NCBI RefSeq assembly: GCF_024198235.1
Contig: NZ_JAKCFB010000002.1
Span: 248,001-312,000, forward strand
Reading direction: 5' to 3'
DNA from: Myxococcus dinghuensis
GTDB taxonomy: Bacteria > Myxococcota > Myxococcia > Myxococcales > Myxococcaceae
Length of the DNA stretch: 64,000 nucleotides
A program made the position numbers and the translations under genes. This document shows, piece after piece, positions 18,307 through 26,549 of the stretch. Positions within the stretch are counted from its first letter, which is position 1. The number at the start of each line of letters is the position of its first letter. The notes beneath the pieces were generated by a model. It ran no database searches. It saw only the letters and a list, made by a program, of their open reading frames with translations, and had not been told where the DNA came from.

Positions 18307-19401
18307 ATGGATGCACGCATCGGCCGCGTGGCGCTGGTCGCGCTCATGCTGTCCGGCTCCGCCTGCAAGCGGAGCGAACCGTCGGAGGGGGCGAAGGCCA
18401 CGGAGGGCGGACGGCACGTCATCGCCCTGCTGCTGCCGGAGTCGAAGACGGCGCGGTACGAGTCGCACGACCGGCCCCTCTTCGAGGGCAAGGTGAAGGC
18501 CCTGTGCCCCACGTGCGAGGTCCTCTACGCCAACGCGGACCAGGACGCCGCCCGGCAGCAGTCCCAGGCCGAGGCCGCGCTCACCAACGGGGCCCAGGTG
18601 CTGGTGTTGGATCCGGTGGACTCGGCGTCCGCGTCGGCCATCGTGGCCCGCGCGAAGCAGTCGCGCATCCCGGTCATCAGCTACGACCGGCTCGTGATGA
18701 ACGCGGACGTCGACTACTACATCTCGTTCGACAACGAGCAGGTCGGCCAGCTCCAGGCCCAGGCGCTGGTGGACAAGCTCATGGCGGACGGGCGGAAGAT
18801 GGGGACGCTGGTGGCCATCCACGGCTCGCCCACCGACAACAACGCGCGGATGTTCAAGGCGGGCGCGCACCCCGTGCTGGAGACGAGCGGCTACCTGCTC
18901 GGCGCGGAGTACGACACGCCGGACTGGAGCCCGGACAAGGCGCAGCAGCAGATGGAGCAGGCGCTCACCGCGCTGGGCAAGAAGAGCCTCATCGGCGTCT
19001 ACGCGGCCAATGACGGCACCGCGGGCGGCGCCATCGCGGCGATGAAGGCCGCGGGCATCTCCCCGCTGCCTCCGGTGACGGGGCAGGACGCGGAGCTGGC
19101 CGCCATCCAGCGCATCGTCGCCGGCGAGCAGTACATGACCGTCTACAAGGCCATCCGGCCGGAGGCGGAGGCCGCCGCCGAGCTCGCGGTGACGCTCGCC
19201 CGCGGACAGCGTCCCCCGCCGGAGCGCCTCACCGGCAAGGTGAACAACGGCCGCAAGGACGTGGCGTCCATCCTCCTGACGCCCGTGGCGGTGACGCGGG
19301 ACAACGTGAGGGACACCGTCGTCGCGGACGGCTTCTGGAAGCCGGAGCAGATCTGCGTCGGGGTGTACCAACAGGCCTGCGCCACCGCGCGACTGCCCTA
19401 G
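18307..19401 (+). CDS. xylF: XylF-like sugar-binding lipoprotein of an ABC importer
   Basis: The 364-residue product opens with a lipoprotein signal, ALVALMLSGSACKRSEP (lipobox GSAC), so it is tethered at the membrane. The rest follows D-xylose-binding protein closely: ISYDRLVMNADVDYYISFDNE, then GQLQAQALVD, a GSPTDNNARMF loop, AANDGTAGGAIAAM, TGQDAELAAIQRI, QYMTVYK and a late SILLTPV. These are the type I periplasmic-binding fold and its sugar contacts. It delivers a monosaccharide, most likely xylose, to the ATPase and permease encoded next (16 nt and a 4-nt overlap). Function as xylose rather than another pentose is inferred from similarity. Confidence 0.88.
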   Translation: MDARIGRVALVALMLSGSACKRSEPSEGAKATEGGRHVIALLLPESKTARYESHDRPLFEGKVKALCPTCEVLYANADQDAARQQSQAEAALTNGAQVLVLDPVDSASASAIVARAKQSRIPVISYDRLVMNADVDYYISFDNEQVGQLQAQALVDKLMADGRKMGTLVAIHGSPTDNNARMFKAGAHPVLETSGYLLGAEYDTPDWSPDKAQQQMEQALTALGKKSLIGVYAANDGTAGGAIAAMKAAGISPLPPVTGQDAELAAIQRIVAGEQYMTVYKAIRPEAEAAAELAVTLARGQRPPPERLTGKVNNGRKDVASILLTPVAVTRDNVRDTVVADGFWKPEQICVGVYQQACATARLP

Positions 19402-19417
19402 CGAGGAGCGGGACGCA

Positions 19418-20194
19418 ATGGCCGCCACGCCGCTGCTGGAGCTGAAGGGAATCACCCGGCACTTCGGCGCCATCCAGGCGCTGCGCCAGGTCGACTTCGA
19501 GGTCCACGCGGGCGAGGTCGTGGCGCTCGTGGGCGACAACGGCGCCGGGAAGTCGACCCTGGTGAAGACGCTCGCGGGAATCCTCCCCGTGGAGGAGGGC
19601 CAGGTCTTCTTCGAGGGCCAGCCGGTGCGCCTCACCGGCCCGCAGAGCGCCACCGCGCTCGGGGTGGCGACCGTCTACCAGGACCTCGCGCTGTGCGACA
19701 ACCTGGACGTCGTGGGCAACCTGTTCCTCGGACGCGAGCTGACGGCGCGCGGCCCTGGTGGGTTGGACGAGACGACCATGGAGGTCCAGGCGACGCAGCT
19801 CTTGCGGAGGCTGTCGGTGAGCCTGCCCAGCGTGCGCACGCAGGTGGCGGCGCTGTCCGGAGGTCAGCGCCAGTCCATCGCGGTGGCGCGGGCGATGATG
19901 GGCTCGCCGCGGGTGGTGCTGCTGGACGAGCCCACCGCGGCGCTCGGCGTGGCCCAGACGCGGCAGGTGCTCGACCTCATCCGCCGGCTGCGGGAGCAGG
20001 GGCTGGGCGTGGTGGTCATCAGCCACAACCTGGTGGACGTGTTCTCCGTGGCAAACCGCATCGTCGTGATGCGGCTGGGCAGGCGCGTCGCCACGTTCGA
20101 CACGAAGGCGGCGCGGGAGGTGGACGTGGTGGCGGCCATCACCGGCGTGGACACCACCGAGTCGAACCCGCGACTCACGGCGGAGGCCCCATGA
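19418..20194 (+). CDS. xylG: Single-domain ABC ATPase of the sugar importer
   Basis: The 258-residue ATPase shows Walker A GDNGAGKST (about 39-47), Q-loop YQDLALCDNL, signature LSGGQRQS, Walker B VVLLDEPTAALG and switch His in VVISHNLVDVF. XylG, RbsA and MglA ATPases of this transporter class are usually about 500 residues with two fused ABC domains; this one has a single domain, like FrcA, and would work as a homodimer. It starts 16 nt after xylF with GAGGAGCGGG upstream, and its stop overlaps the permease start (ATGA). Cytoplasmic, bound to the permease. Confidence 0.88.
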   Translation: MAATPLLELKGITRHFGAIQALRQVDFEVHAGEVVALVGDNGAGKSTLVKTLAGILPVEEGQVFFEGQPVRLTGPQSATALGVATVYQDLALCDNLDVVGNLFLGRELTARGPGGLDETTMEVQATQLLRRLSVSLPSVRTQVAALSGGQRQSIAVARAMMGSPRVVLLDEPTAALGVAQTRQVLDLIRRLREQGLGVVVISHNLVDVFSVANRIVVMRLGRRVATFDTKAAREVDVVAAITGVDTTESNPRLTAEAP

Positions 20195-21414
20195 GCGCCC
20201 AGGTCCCCGTGGATCCACGCCTCGTCTCCGATGCGCCGGGCCCGAAGGGGGCGTGGGTGGCCTGGCGACGTCGCCTGGCCCAGGGCGAGCTGGGCAGCCT
20301 GCCCGTCCTCGTGGGGCTGGCCTCCATCTGGCTCCTCTTCTCCTTCGCCAATCCGCGCTTCCTGTCCGCCGTCAACCTCACGAACCTGATGCTCCAGATA
20401 TCGGCCATGGGCACCCTCTCCGTGGGGCTCGTGCTGGTGCTCCTCCTGGGGGAGATCGACCTGTCGGCGGGGGCGGTGAGCGGCCTGGCCGCGGCGGTGA
20501 TGGCCACCCTCAGCGTCCAGCGCGGCTGGGCCCCCGTCCCCGCGTTGCTGGCGGGGCTGGGCACGGGCGCGGCGGTGGGCCTGTTCCACGGGCTGTGGAT
20601 GACGTGGCTGCGCGTGCCCTCGTTCGTCGTCACGCTGGCGGGCCTGTTGGGCTGGCAGGGCGCGCTGCTGTCGGTCCTCGGCGCCACCGGCACGGTGAAC
20701 CTCACGGACGAGGTCATCCTGGCGCTGACGGGGACGTTCTTCCCGCCGGCCGTCGCCTGGGGCGCCGCGGGGGTGGTCATCGCGCTGCACGGGGCGACGG
20801 TGGCGCTGGGACGCCGTCGCAGGGCGGCGGCGGGACTGCCGCTGCCTCCCTGGCGACACACGCTGATGACGGTGGCGGGGCCCGCCGTCGTCATCGTGGC
20901 GGCGGTGGCGGTGTTCTCGTGGGACCGGGGCCTGCCGCTCGCGGTGGTGCTGTTCGCGGGGCTGGCGTCGGGGGTGGAGTGGATGTTGCGCCGCACGCGC
21001 TTCGGCCGTCACGTCTTCGCGGTGGGCGGCAACGCGGAGGCCGCCCGGCGCGCGGGCATCCGGGTGCGTGGGGTCCGGGTGGCCGTCTTCACGCTGGCCT
21101 CCACGCTGGCGGCGGCGGGCGGCATCCTCGCGGGCTCGCGGCTGATGGCGGTGAACCAGTCCTCGGGCAGCGGCGACGTGCTGCTCAACGCCATCGCCGC
21201 GGCGGTCATCGGGGGGACCAGCCTCTTCGGCGGGCGCGGCTCGGCGTGGTCCGCGCTGCTGGGCGCGCTGGTGATTGGCTCCATCTCCAACGGCATGGAC
21301 CTGCTGGCGCTGTCGTCCTCGGTGAAGTTCATGGTCACCGGGGGCGTGCTGCTCGTCGCCGCGTCCATCGACGCGCTCTCTCGACGGGAACGACAGGCGG
21401 CGGGTCGCGCGTAG
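20191..21414 (+). CDS. xylH: XylH-like ABC sugar permease
   Basis: The 407-residue integral membrane protein begins at an ATG overlapping the ATPase stop by 4 nt, so translation is coupled. It has about ten hydrophobic segments (SLPVLVGLASIWLLFSFA, LSVGLVLVLLLGEIDLS, AVVLFAGLASGVEW and others). The BPD_transp_2 signature GEIDLSAGAVSGLAAAVMA lies near residue 88, and RRTRFGRHVFAVGGNAEAARRAGI near 270 is the cytoplasmic loop that contacts the ATPase. It forms the channel of the XylFGH-like importer. The gene ends before a strong hairpin, closing the three-gene operon. No xylose isomerase or kinase is nearby. Confidence 0.9.
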   Translation: MSAQVPVDPRLVSDAPGPKGAWVAWRRRLAQGELGSLPVLVGLASIWLLFSFANPRFLSAVNLTNLMLQISAMGTLSVGLVLVLLLGEIDLSAGAVSGLAAAVMATLSVQRGWAPVPALLAGLGTGAAVGLFHGLWMTWLRVPSFVVTLAGLLGWQGALLSVLGATGTVNLTDEVILALTGTFFPPAVAWGAAGVVIALHGATVALGRRRRAAAGLPLPPWRHTLMTVAGPAVVIVAAVAVFSWDRGLPLAVVLFAGLASGVEWMLRRTRFGRHVFAVGGNAEAARRAGIRVRGVRVAVFTLASTLAAAGGILAGSRLMAVNQSSGSGDVLLNAIAAAVIGGTSLFGGRGSAWSALLGALVIGSISNGMDLLALSSSVKFMVTGGVLLVAASIDALSRRERQAAGRA

Positions 21415-21429
21415 CGGGCGGACCGCGCA

Positions 21430-21469
21430 TCCCGGGGCCGGCCTCTTCGGTGAGACGAGGGCCCCGGGA
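21430..21469. terminator. Hairpin ending the xylFGH operon
   Basis: A perfect 10-bp inverted repeat, TCCCGGGGCC (21430-21439) and GGCCCCGGGA (21460-21469), lies 15 nt after the permease stop and 11 nt from the stop of the convergent hydrolase gene. It can act as a terminator for both strands. Confidence 0.6.
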
Positions 21470-21480
21470 AAGCGGCCCAC

Positions 21481-22872
21481 TCACACCTTGCGGTCCACCT
21501 CGGGGTCCTTGACCCAGTTGCCCTTGAACCAGTCGTGCTGGCCGTAGCGGTACGCGGCGCGGTCCACGCCGCCGTAGTTGCCGGTGACGATGTCGGCCAG
21601 GTTGGCCAGGGACTCGGAGCCCGCGCGGTAGTACTTGGAGTGGTCCGCGATGTTGCTCTTGTCGCCACGGTCCGGCGCCTCGGCGGTGAAGCGGTTCGCG
21701 CCGAACTTGTCCTCGGACGGGTCCTGCCCCAGCGGGTCTCCCGGCATGTTGCTGCCGTTGAGCCAGGACACCACGTCGCGGCTCGCGGAGCCGGACCAGG
21801 TGTGGCCGTTGGCGAGCGCCCCGTCGTAGTCCTTCACGCTCTTGGCGCTGCCGGCGCCGGGGCTGCCGATGAGCACCAGGTCGTCGGCCTGCAGGCCGTT
21901 CTTGTCCGCGGCGATGGAGGCCGTGGTGCTGCCATAGCTGTGGCCAATCACCGTCAGGTGGGGCTGGTTGCCCTGGCGGCTGGCGCGGATGCCGGCCACG
22001 TCCGAGGCGAGCAGCTTGGCGCCGTTCTCCGCCGCGTTGTCCGACGCTACGTTCTGGAAGCCCGGCGCGTCGTAGCCCATCCACGCCACCGTCGCGACCT
22101 CGCCCTGCGCCGCGCCCGCCTGCTTGCGCAGGTTGAGCGCGTCGCGGGTGATGTTGTCCATGTAGCCGCGCACGTCCGAGTTGAGCCCCGGGACACTCAC
22201 GGACACGTGCTTCGCCGTGTCCAGGTTGCCCGCCACGATGGCCGCGCGGCCCTCGCCCTTCACGAAGGCGGAGTCATAGACGAGCAGCTGCGCCGTGCCC
22301 GCCTCCTTCTCGACGACGGCCAACTGCTGCTGGACCGCCTGCGCGTTCTCCAACTGGCGCTGCTTCTCCTTGGAGAGGAAGCTCGCCGCGGGCTTGTCCG
22401 CGTCACTGCCCGGCGTCACCTTGTCCTTCATCTTGTCGAAGAGGCTCCGGTCCGCGAGCGCCGCGGCCTTCGCCTTGTTGGCCTCGCCGGCGAGCTGCGC
22501 GATCTCCTTCTTCAGTTGGAGCCGGTTCGCGCCGTCGCGCACGGAGGCGGGCAGGCCGTCCATGGCGCCCACCTTCTTCGGGTCCGCGTTGAGCGCCTGC
22601 ATCTGCTGGGTGGGAGACAGCCCCTTCCACCAGCCCGCGCGCGCCTTCGGGTCCGCCGGCGCGCTGTCCGCGGGATTGGCCGAGACGGCCCGCGCCGCGA
22701 CGCCCGTCAGCTTCTCGCCGCCCGTCTTCCGGGGCGCCTCGAACCCCGTCGCGACCTCGCGGGGCTGGGCCTTGGCCTTGGCGACGGAGACCTCGTTGCG
22801 CGGGGCGGGAGCCACGACCGCGCGCCGACGGGTTGCTTCAGCGGAGCTGTTTCCAACGGGGCCCAGGGCCAT
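21481..22872 (-). CDS. DUF1023-type alpha/beta hydrolase
   Basis: The product has 463 residues. About 1-60 are polar and disordered. Residues 75-110 (RAGWWKGLSPTQQMQAL, MDGLPASVRDGANR) match the entry motif of the DUF1023 family. A helical Lys/Gln-rich segment follows, then an alpha/beta hydrolase fold with VSVSVPGLNSD and nucleophile elbow GHSYGS (S312). A later Asp in this fold and H in ADHSKYYR may complete the triad. DUF1023 proteins are best known from actinobacteria, often beside WXG100/Esx substrates, so it is unexpected here. There is no signal peptide. The start is the ATG at 22872 and the upstream 80 nt is AT-richer than its surroundings. Substrate unknown. Confidence 0.8.
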   Translation of the reverse strand: MALGPVGNSSAEATRRRAVVAPAPRNEVSVAKAKAQPREVATGFEAPRKTGGEKLTGVAARAVSANPADSAPADPKARAGWWKGLSPTQQMQALNADPKKVGAMDGLPASVRDGANRLQLKKEIAQLAGEANKAKAAALADRSLFDKMKDKVTPGSDADKPAASFLSKEKQRQLENAQAVQQQLAVVEKEAGTAQLLVYDSAFVKGEGRAAIVAGNLDTAKHVSVSVPGLNSDVRGYMDNITRDALNLRKQAGAAQGEVATVAWMGYDAPGFQNVASDNAAENGAKLLASDVAGIRASRQGNQPHLTVIGHSYGSTTASIAADKNGLQADDLVLIGSPGAGSAKSVKDYDGALANGHTWSGSASRDVVSWLNGSNMPGDPLGQDPSEDKFGANRFTAEAPDRGDKSNIADHSKYYRAGSESLANLADIVTGNYGGVDRAAYRYGQHDWFKGNWVKDPEVDRKV

Positions 22873-22969
22873 GACATCGCCTCATGTGGGATGGGGGATG
22901 CCTTAATCTTCGGATGTAGGAGAAAAGAGTTTCCTGGGGTTTGGGAAAATGTGATGACGCACCGGGCCA

Positions 22970-23002
22970 GGGCGGACACCCGCTCAGCGGGGGTGTCCGC
23001 CC
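22970..23002 (-). terminator. Perfect 12-bp hairpin after the gametolysin-like gene
   Basis: GGGCGGACACCC (22970-22981) and GGGTGTCCGCCC (22991-23002) are exact inverted repeats with a 9-nt loop, 8 nt after the protease stop on the minus strand. It separates that gene from the DUF1023 gene downstream, which has its own AT-rich leader. Confidence 0.65.
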
Positions 23003-23010
23003 GTCGAGCC

Positions 23011-25065
23011 TCAGCGCAGGGAGGAGCCCGAGACGACCGTCACGGTCGACGTGGCATGCCCCACGAAGCCGTACTCGTCCTTGAACAGGTCGAAGTCGAC
23101 GACGTAGCTGCCCGGCGGCGTGTTGGCGGGGATGGACTTGGTCAGCGTGAAGGAGAAGTCATCTCCCGGCGCCAGGTTCACGCCGTGGTCGGAGAAGGTC
23201 GCGGGCCAGGCCGCTGGTTCGGCGTTCAGGAAGTCGTACCAGGCCCACCAGCACGACGCGGAGTCGTTGTTCTTCACGTAGAGGGAGAACGTGACGTCGG
23301 AGCCCGCCGTCGCCGTCACCGTCTGCGGAAGGAAGGTCAACGTGGGCGCGGACAGGACGCACGGGGGGACGACGTCGATGGTCGTCGCGCCGCTGACGGT
23401 GAGGCCGTCGCGCGTGACGTTCAAACCCACGAGGTACGCGCCGAGCGGCGTGCTCGAGGGCGTGTAGTACTGCAGGCCGAACTCCACCGTCGACGCCGCG
23501 GCGATGGTGCGCTGGGCGCCCAGCGGGTCTGCGCTCCAGGGCGGGGTGATGATGCGCGCGAGCTGGAAGGTGCTCGGCAAGCAGCCCGCCGAGTCCCGGT
23601 TGGTGATGCTGACGTCGACGATGGGGCGGGCTCCCGGGCTGACCGTGGGCTCCCACGTCGAGGCGACGACGCGCGGCTCGGCGCGGATGCACGCGGAGGC
23701 GCGGTACTGGATGGTCACCGGGAGACCGGCGGGCGTCGCCGTCCCCACCGTCACCGACAGGTTGCTGTACGGGTCGTCCCACGTCTGTCCGGACGGCAGC
23801 GCGGGATCCAACCAGGACTCGGTCGCGGTGAAGTCGAGCAGGTCGCTGGTGGAGCCTCGCGTCTGGGAGTCCTGGTAGTGGATGAGCGCGCCACCGAAGA
23901 CCTGGGGGTTCAACGCCCAGTCATAGCCACCCAACGGCTGGCGGTACTCCAACCACAGCCACGCGTCGTTCGCACTCCCCCGGCGGACCTTGAGCGCCTT
24001 CACCCCGCCGCTCCCCTCCACCGGGGCGAGCGTGAAGGTGCCACCCACGCCGTCCACCTGCGTCATCTGGGACGAGGCCAACCAGCCGAGGCGAGCCTTG
24101 TGGGGCACCGCATAGTGGCCCAGGAGCGAGCTGCCCATGGTCGAGAACGCGTCGCCGTACTCGACCCAGCTCCCCGCCCTGCCGAGATAGCTCAGCGGCT
24201 CCGCCCCGAAGTCACGCGTACGCCCGTGGTCCAGTGACAGGTTGTGCCCGCCCTCGTGCGTGAGCAGCCTCACCATCGAGTCGGTGCCCGAGGAGGACCC
24301 GCTCGCGACGATCCATGACGTGGATGCCTGGACGAGGCCGTCGGGCGTCGTCAGGGATGAGCACGACAGGGTCCCCAGCCCTCCGTAGTGACATCCCTCC
24401 ACGGGGGAGGGGTGGATGACGAAGATGCGGTTGAACTGGGTGAGGTCCACATCCGGGGCCGCCGCCTGGATGGCGGCATCCCGCATCGCGTCGCTCTCGT
24501 TGCAGGCATAGGCACGGTCCAGGGTGTACCAACCCGCCACGCTGCCCGTCGTCGACGTGCGCCCCTCGGAGACCTCGTTCCAATAGCCATTCAGCGACCG
24601 GCCCTGGGTGGCGAAGAACACGGACTCGATGGCCTGGGGCGTCCAGTCCGGACGCGCCTGCCCCGGGAAGTCCACCAGGATGGCCAGGGTGCGCTGCACG
24701 CCCGTGGTGCGACACCCGTCCGCGCCGGACTGGGCCGACACCGCGCGCGGCTCGACCTCCGCGGACCGCGCCACGAACCCCCGCGCCTCCTGGCGCCCCT
24801 TCAACTTCACCCGGTCGCCGCTGACCAGCCCCTCCGGCGCGCCTCCGGAGAACGCCACGGGCCTCCGGCTCCGCCCCTCCACGAGCGAATACTCCACGTA
24901 CGACGACTCGAACGTGGGCGAGTCCACGACCCGGACCTCCAACTCCCCTTCCCGCGTCTCCTCCGGCGCCACCGACTCCGACGGCGGAGCCTCCGGGGAC
25001 TTCGACCCCTGCGTGCTACAGGCCGCGAGCAACACGGCCGCCACCATGCTCCAAGTGCGCGACAT
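23011..25065 (-). CDS. Gametolysin-like (M11-type) metalloprotease lipoprotein
   Basis: The 684-residue product starts at the ATG with CCGGAGGCG upstream. The signal VAAVLLAACSTQG has a lipobox (LAAC). Residues about 130-400 form the peptidase: GVQRTLAILVDFPG begins it, HEGGHNLSLDH at 270-280 holds the zinc site (H270, E271, H274, H280), and FSTMGSS supplies a Met-turn. The usual motif is HExxHxxGxxH; here the Gly is Ser. The C-terminal half has Cys-containing beta-sandwich repeats (SACIRAEPRVVAST, PPCVLSAPTLTFLPQTV) like the NEW1/CARDB-type Ig folds of secreted proteins. It is probably displayed on the outer membrane and cuts extracellular protein. A hairpin terminator follows. Confidence 0.82.
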   Translation of the reverse strand: MSRTWSMVAAVLLAACSTQGSKSPEAPPSESVAPEETREGELEVRVVDSPTFESSYVEYSLVEGRSRRPVAFSGGAPEGLVSGDRVKLKGRQEARGFVARSAEVEPRAVSAQSGADGCRTTGVQRTLAILVDFPGQARPDWTPQAIESVFFATQGRSLNGYWNEVSEGRTSTTGSVAGWYTLDRAYACNESDAMRDAAIQAAAPDVDLTQFNRIFVIHPSPVEGCHYGGLGTLSCSSLTTPDGLVQASTSWIVASGSSSGTDSMVRLLTHEGGHNLSLDHGRTRDFGAEPLSYLGRAGSWVEYGDAFSTMGSSLLGHYAVPHKARLGWLASSQMTQVDGVGGTFTLAPVEGSGGVKALKVRRGSANDAWLWLEYRQPLGGYDWALNPQVFGGALIHYQDSQTRGSTSDLLDFTATESWLDPALPSGQTWDDPYSNLSVTVGTATPAGLPVTIQYRASACIRAEPRVVASTWEPTVSPGARPIVDVSITNRDSAGCLPSTFQLARIITPPWSADPLGAQRTIAAASTVEFGLQYYTPSSTPLGAYLVGLNVTRDGLTVSGATTIDVVPPCVLSAPTLTFLPQTVTATAGSDVTFSLYVKNNDSASCWWAWYDFLNAEPAAWPATFSDHGVNLAPGDDFSFTLTKSIPANTPPGSYVVDFDLFKDEYGFVGHATSTVTVVSGSSLR

Positions 25066-25344
25066 TTCGCCTCCGGTGAATGGCCTCCCGGGGCCACAGC
25101 TCCGCCAGCCGGGCGCCGCGCGCGTTGTGCCCCTACCCGCACACCCTGGCAACAACGGTGAAACACGGAAACGAACAATTCACGGGGGTGGCGGCGCTCG
25201 CGCGTCCCGTCATCCACCGACGACGGGCGCCGCTCACCGACGACGGGCGCGGCTTCGCAGATGAGCGCCCCCTCGAGCCGCGCGGCGCCCCTAGCTTCCT
25301 GTTCGCGCTGCCTCGTTCCACCCCCAGCGCGCGGGAGAAACGCC

Positions 25345-26484
25345 GTGTCCGACTTCAGCCCCACTCGAAGGACCCTCCTCGCCGGCGCCGCGGCGTCCAC
25401 CGCCGGGTTGGCCCTGGGCCCGCGGCTCGCGCTCGGCGCACCGGGCGCCCGCGCGCGGCCGGGCTCGGAGCCCGTCCGGCTCTTCTCGAACGAGAACCGC
25501 TATGGCCCCTGCGAAGGGGCGCTGCGCGCCATCCGCGAATCCGTCCACCTGAGCAGCCGCTACACCGCGCTCGATGCCCTCCAGGCCTTCCGCCAGCGCG
25601 TCGCCGAGGAGGAGGGCGTCGCGCCGGAGCAGGTGCTCGTCACCGCCGGCTCCCTCGAGGCCCTGTCCGCCGTGGCCGGGCGGTACGCCCTGGGCGGTGG
25701 AGGCGTGGTGTGCTCGGAGCTGACCTTCCCCGCGCTACCCGAGTACGCGGAGACGCTGGGCGGCAAGGTGACGCGCGTCCCACTGGACGCGAACCTGGCG
25801 CACGACCTGGACGGGATGGAGGCGCGCGTGGGCCCGGGCACGAAGCTCGTCTCGGTGTGCAACCCCAACAACCCCACGGGCACCATCGTCGACGCGAAGC
25901 GGCTGCGCGACTTCTGCGAGTCGGTGTCCCCTCGCGCCACGGTGCTGGTGGACGAGGTGTACCTGCACTACCTCGAGCCCTCTCCCGCCAACTCCATGGT
26001 GGACCTGGTGCGCGCGGGGCGAAACGTCATCGTCGTCCGCTCCTTCTCCAAGATCTACGGGCTCGCCGGCATGCGCGTGGGCTACGCCCTGGCCCAGCCG
26101 GACGTCGTCAAGGCGCTGTTCCAGTGGCGCATGGCCCTGCCCAACCCGCTCTCCATCGCCGCGGCGAGGGCGAGCCTGGACGACAAGCAGTTCGTGCCGC
26201 GCATGCGCAAGCACACCCAGGAGGCACGCCGCGTCACCTCCGCCGTCCTGGACGAGCTGGGGCTGAAGTACGTCGCCGGCCACGGCAACTTCATGTGGAT
26301 CTCCCTCGCCGCGGACCAGCTCGACCTGCCCGCCCGGCTGGCGCCTCACGGCTTCCACGTGGCGACCGTCCCCTCCAACCCCATCCCCGCCAACATCTCC
26401 GCGCTGCGCCTGACGCTGGGGACGGTGGAGGAGATGCGCGCGTTCGCCCCCGCGCTGCGCGCGACCCTGAAGGGCCGGGGCTGA
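25345..26484 (+). CDS. Histidinol-phosphate-aminotransferase-like PLP enzyme with Tat signal
   Basis: The 379-residue product is read from a GTG with CGGGAG 7 nt upstream. The N-terminus SPTRRTLLAGAAASTAGLALG is a twin-arginine signal, so the folded, cofactor-loaded enzyme should be exported to the periplasm. The remainder is a class I/II aminotransferase of the HisC type: RLFSNENRYGP, VLVTAGSLEAL, CNPNNPTG, VLVDEVYLHY, then the PLP lysine in VRSFSKIYGLAGMRVGY, and a C-terminal Arg region RLTLGT. Cytoplasmic HisC lacks such a leader, and no his genes are nearby, so its job is probably not histidine synthesis. The LytS-like kinase starts 65 nt downstream. Confidence 0.85.
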   Translation: MSDFSPTRRTLLAGAAASTAGLALGPRLALGAPGARARPGSEPVRLFSNENRYGPCEGALRAIRESVHLSSRYTALDALQAFRQRVAEEEGVAPEQVLVTAGSLEALSAVAGRYALGGGGVVCSELTFPALPEYAETLGGKVTRVPLDANLAHDLDGMEARVGPGTKLVSVCNPNNPTGTIVDAKRLRDFCESVSPRATVLVDEVYLHYLEPSPANSMVDLVRAGRNVIVVRSFSKIYGLAGMRVGYALAQPDVVKALFQWRMALPNPLSIAAARASLDDKQFVPRMRKHTQEARRVTSAVLDELGLKYVAGHGNFMWISLAADQLDLPARLAPHGFHVATVPSNPIPANISALRLTLGTVEEMRAFAPALRATLKGRG

Positions 26485-26549
26485 CGAGGCACGGCCCGCT
26501 CGTGCCCGGTCGCCGCGACAGCGCCAGTCGCTCTGGTAGGTTGAAGCCC

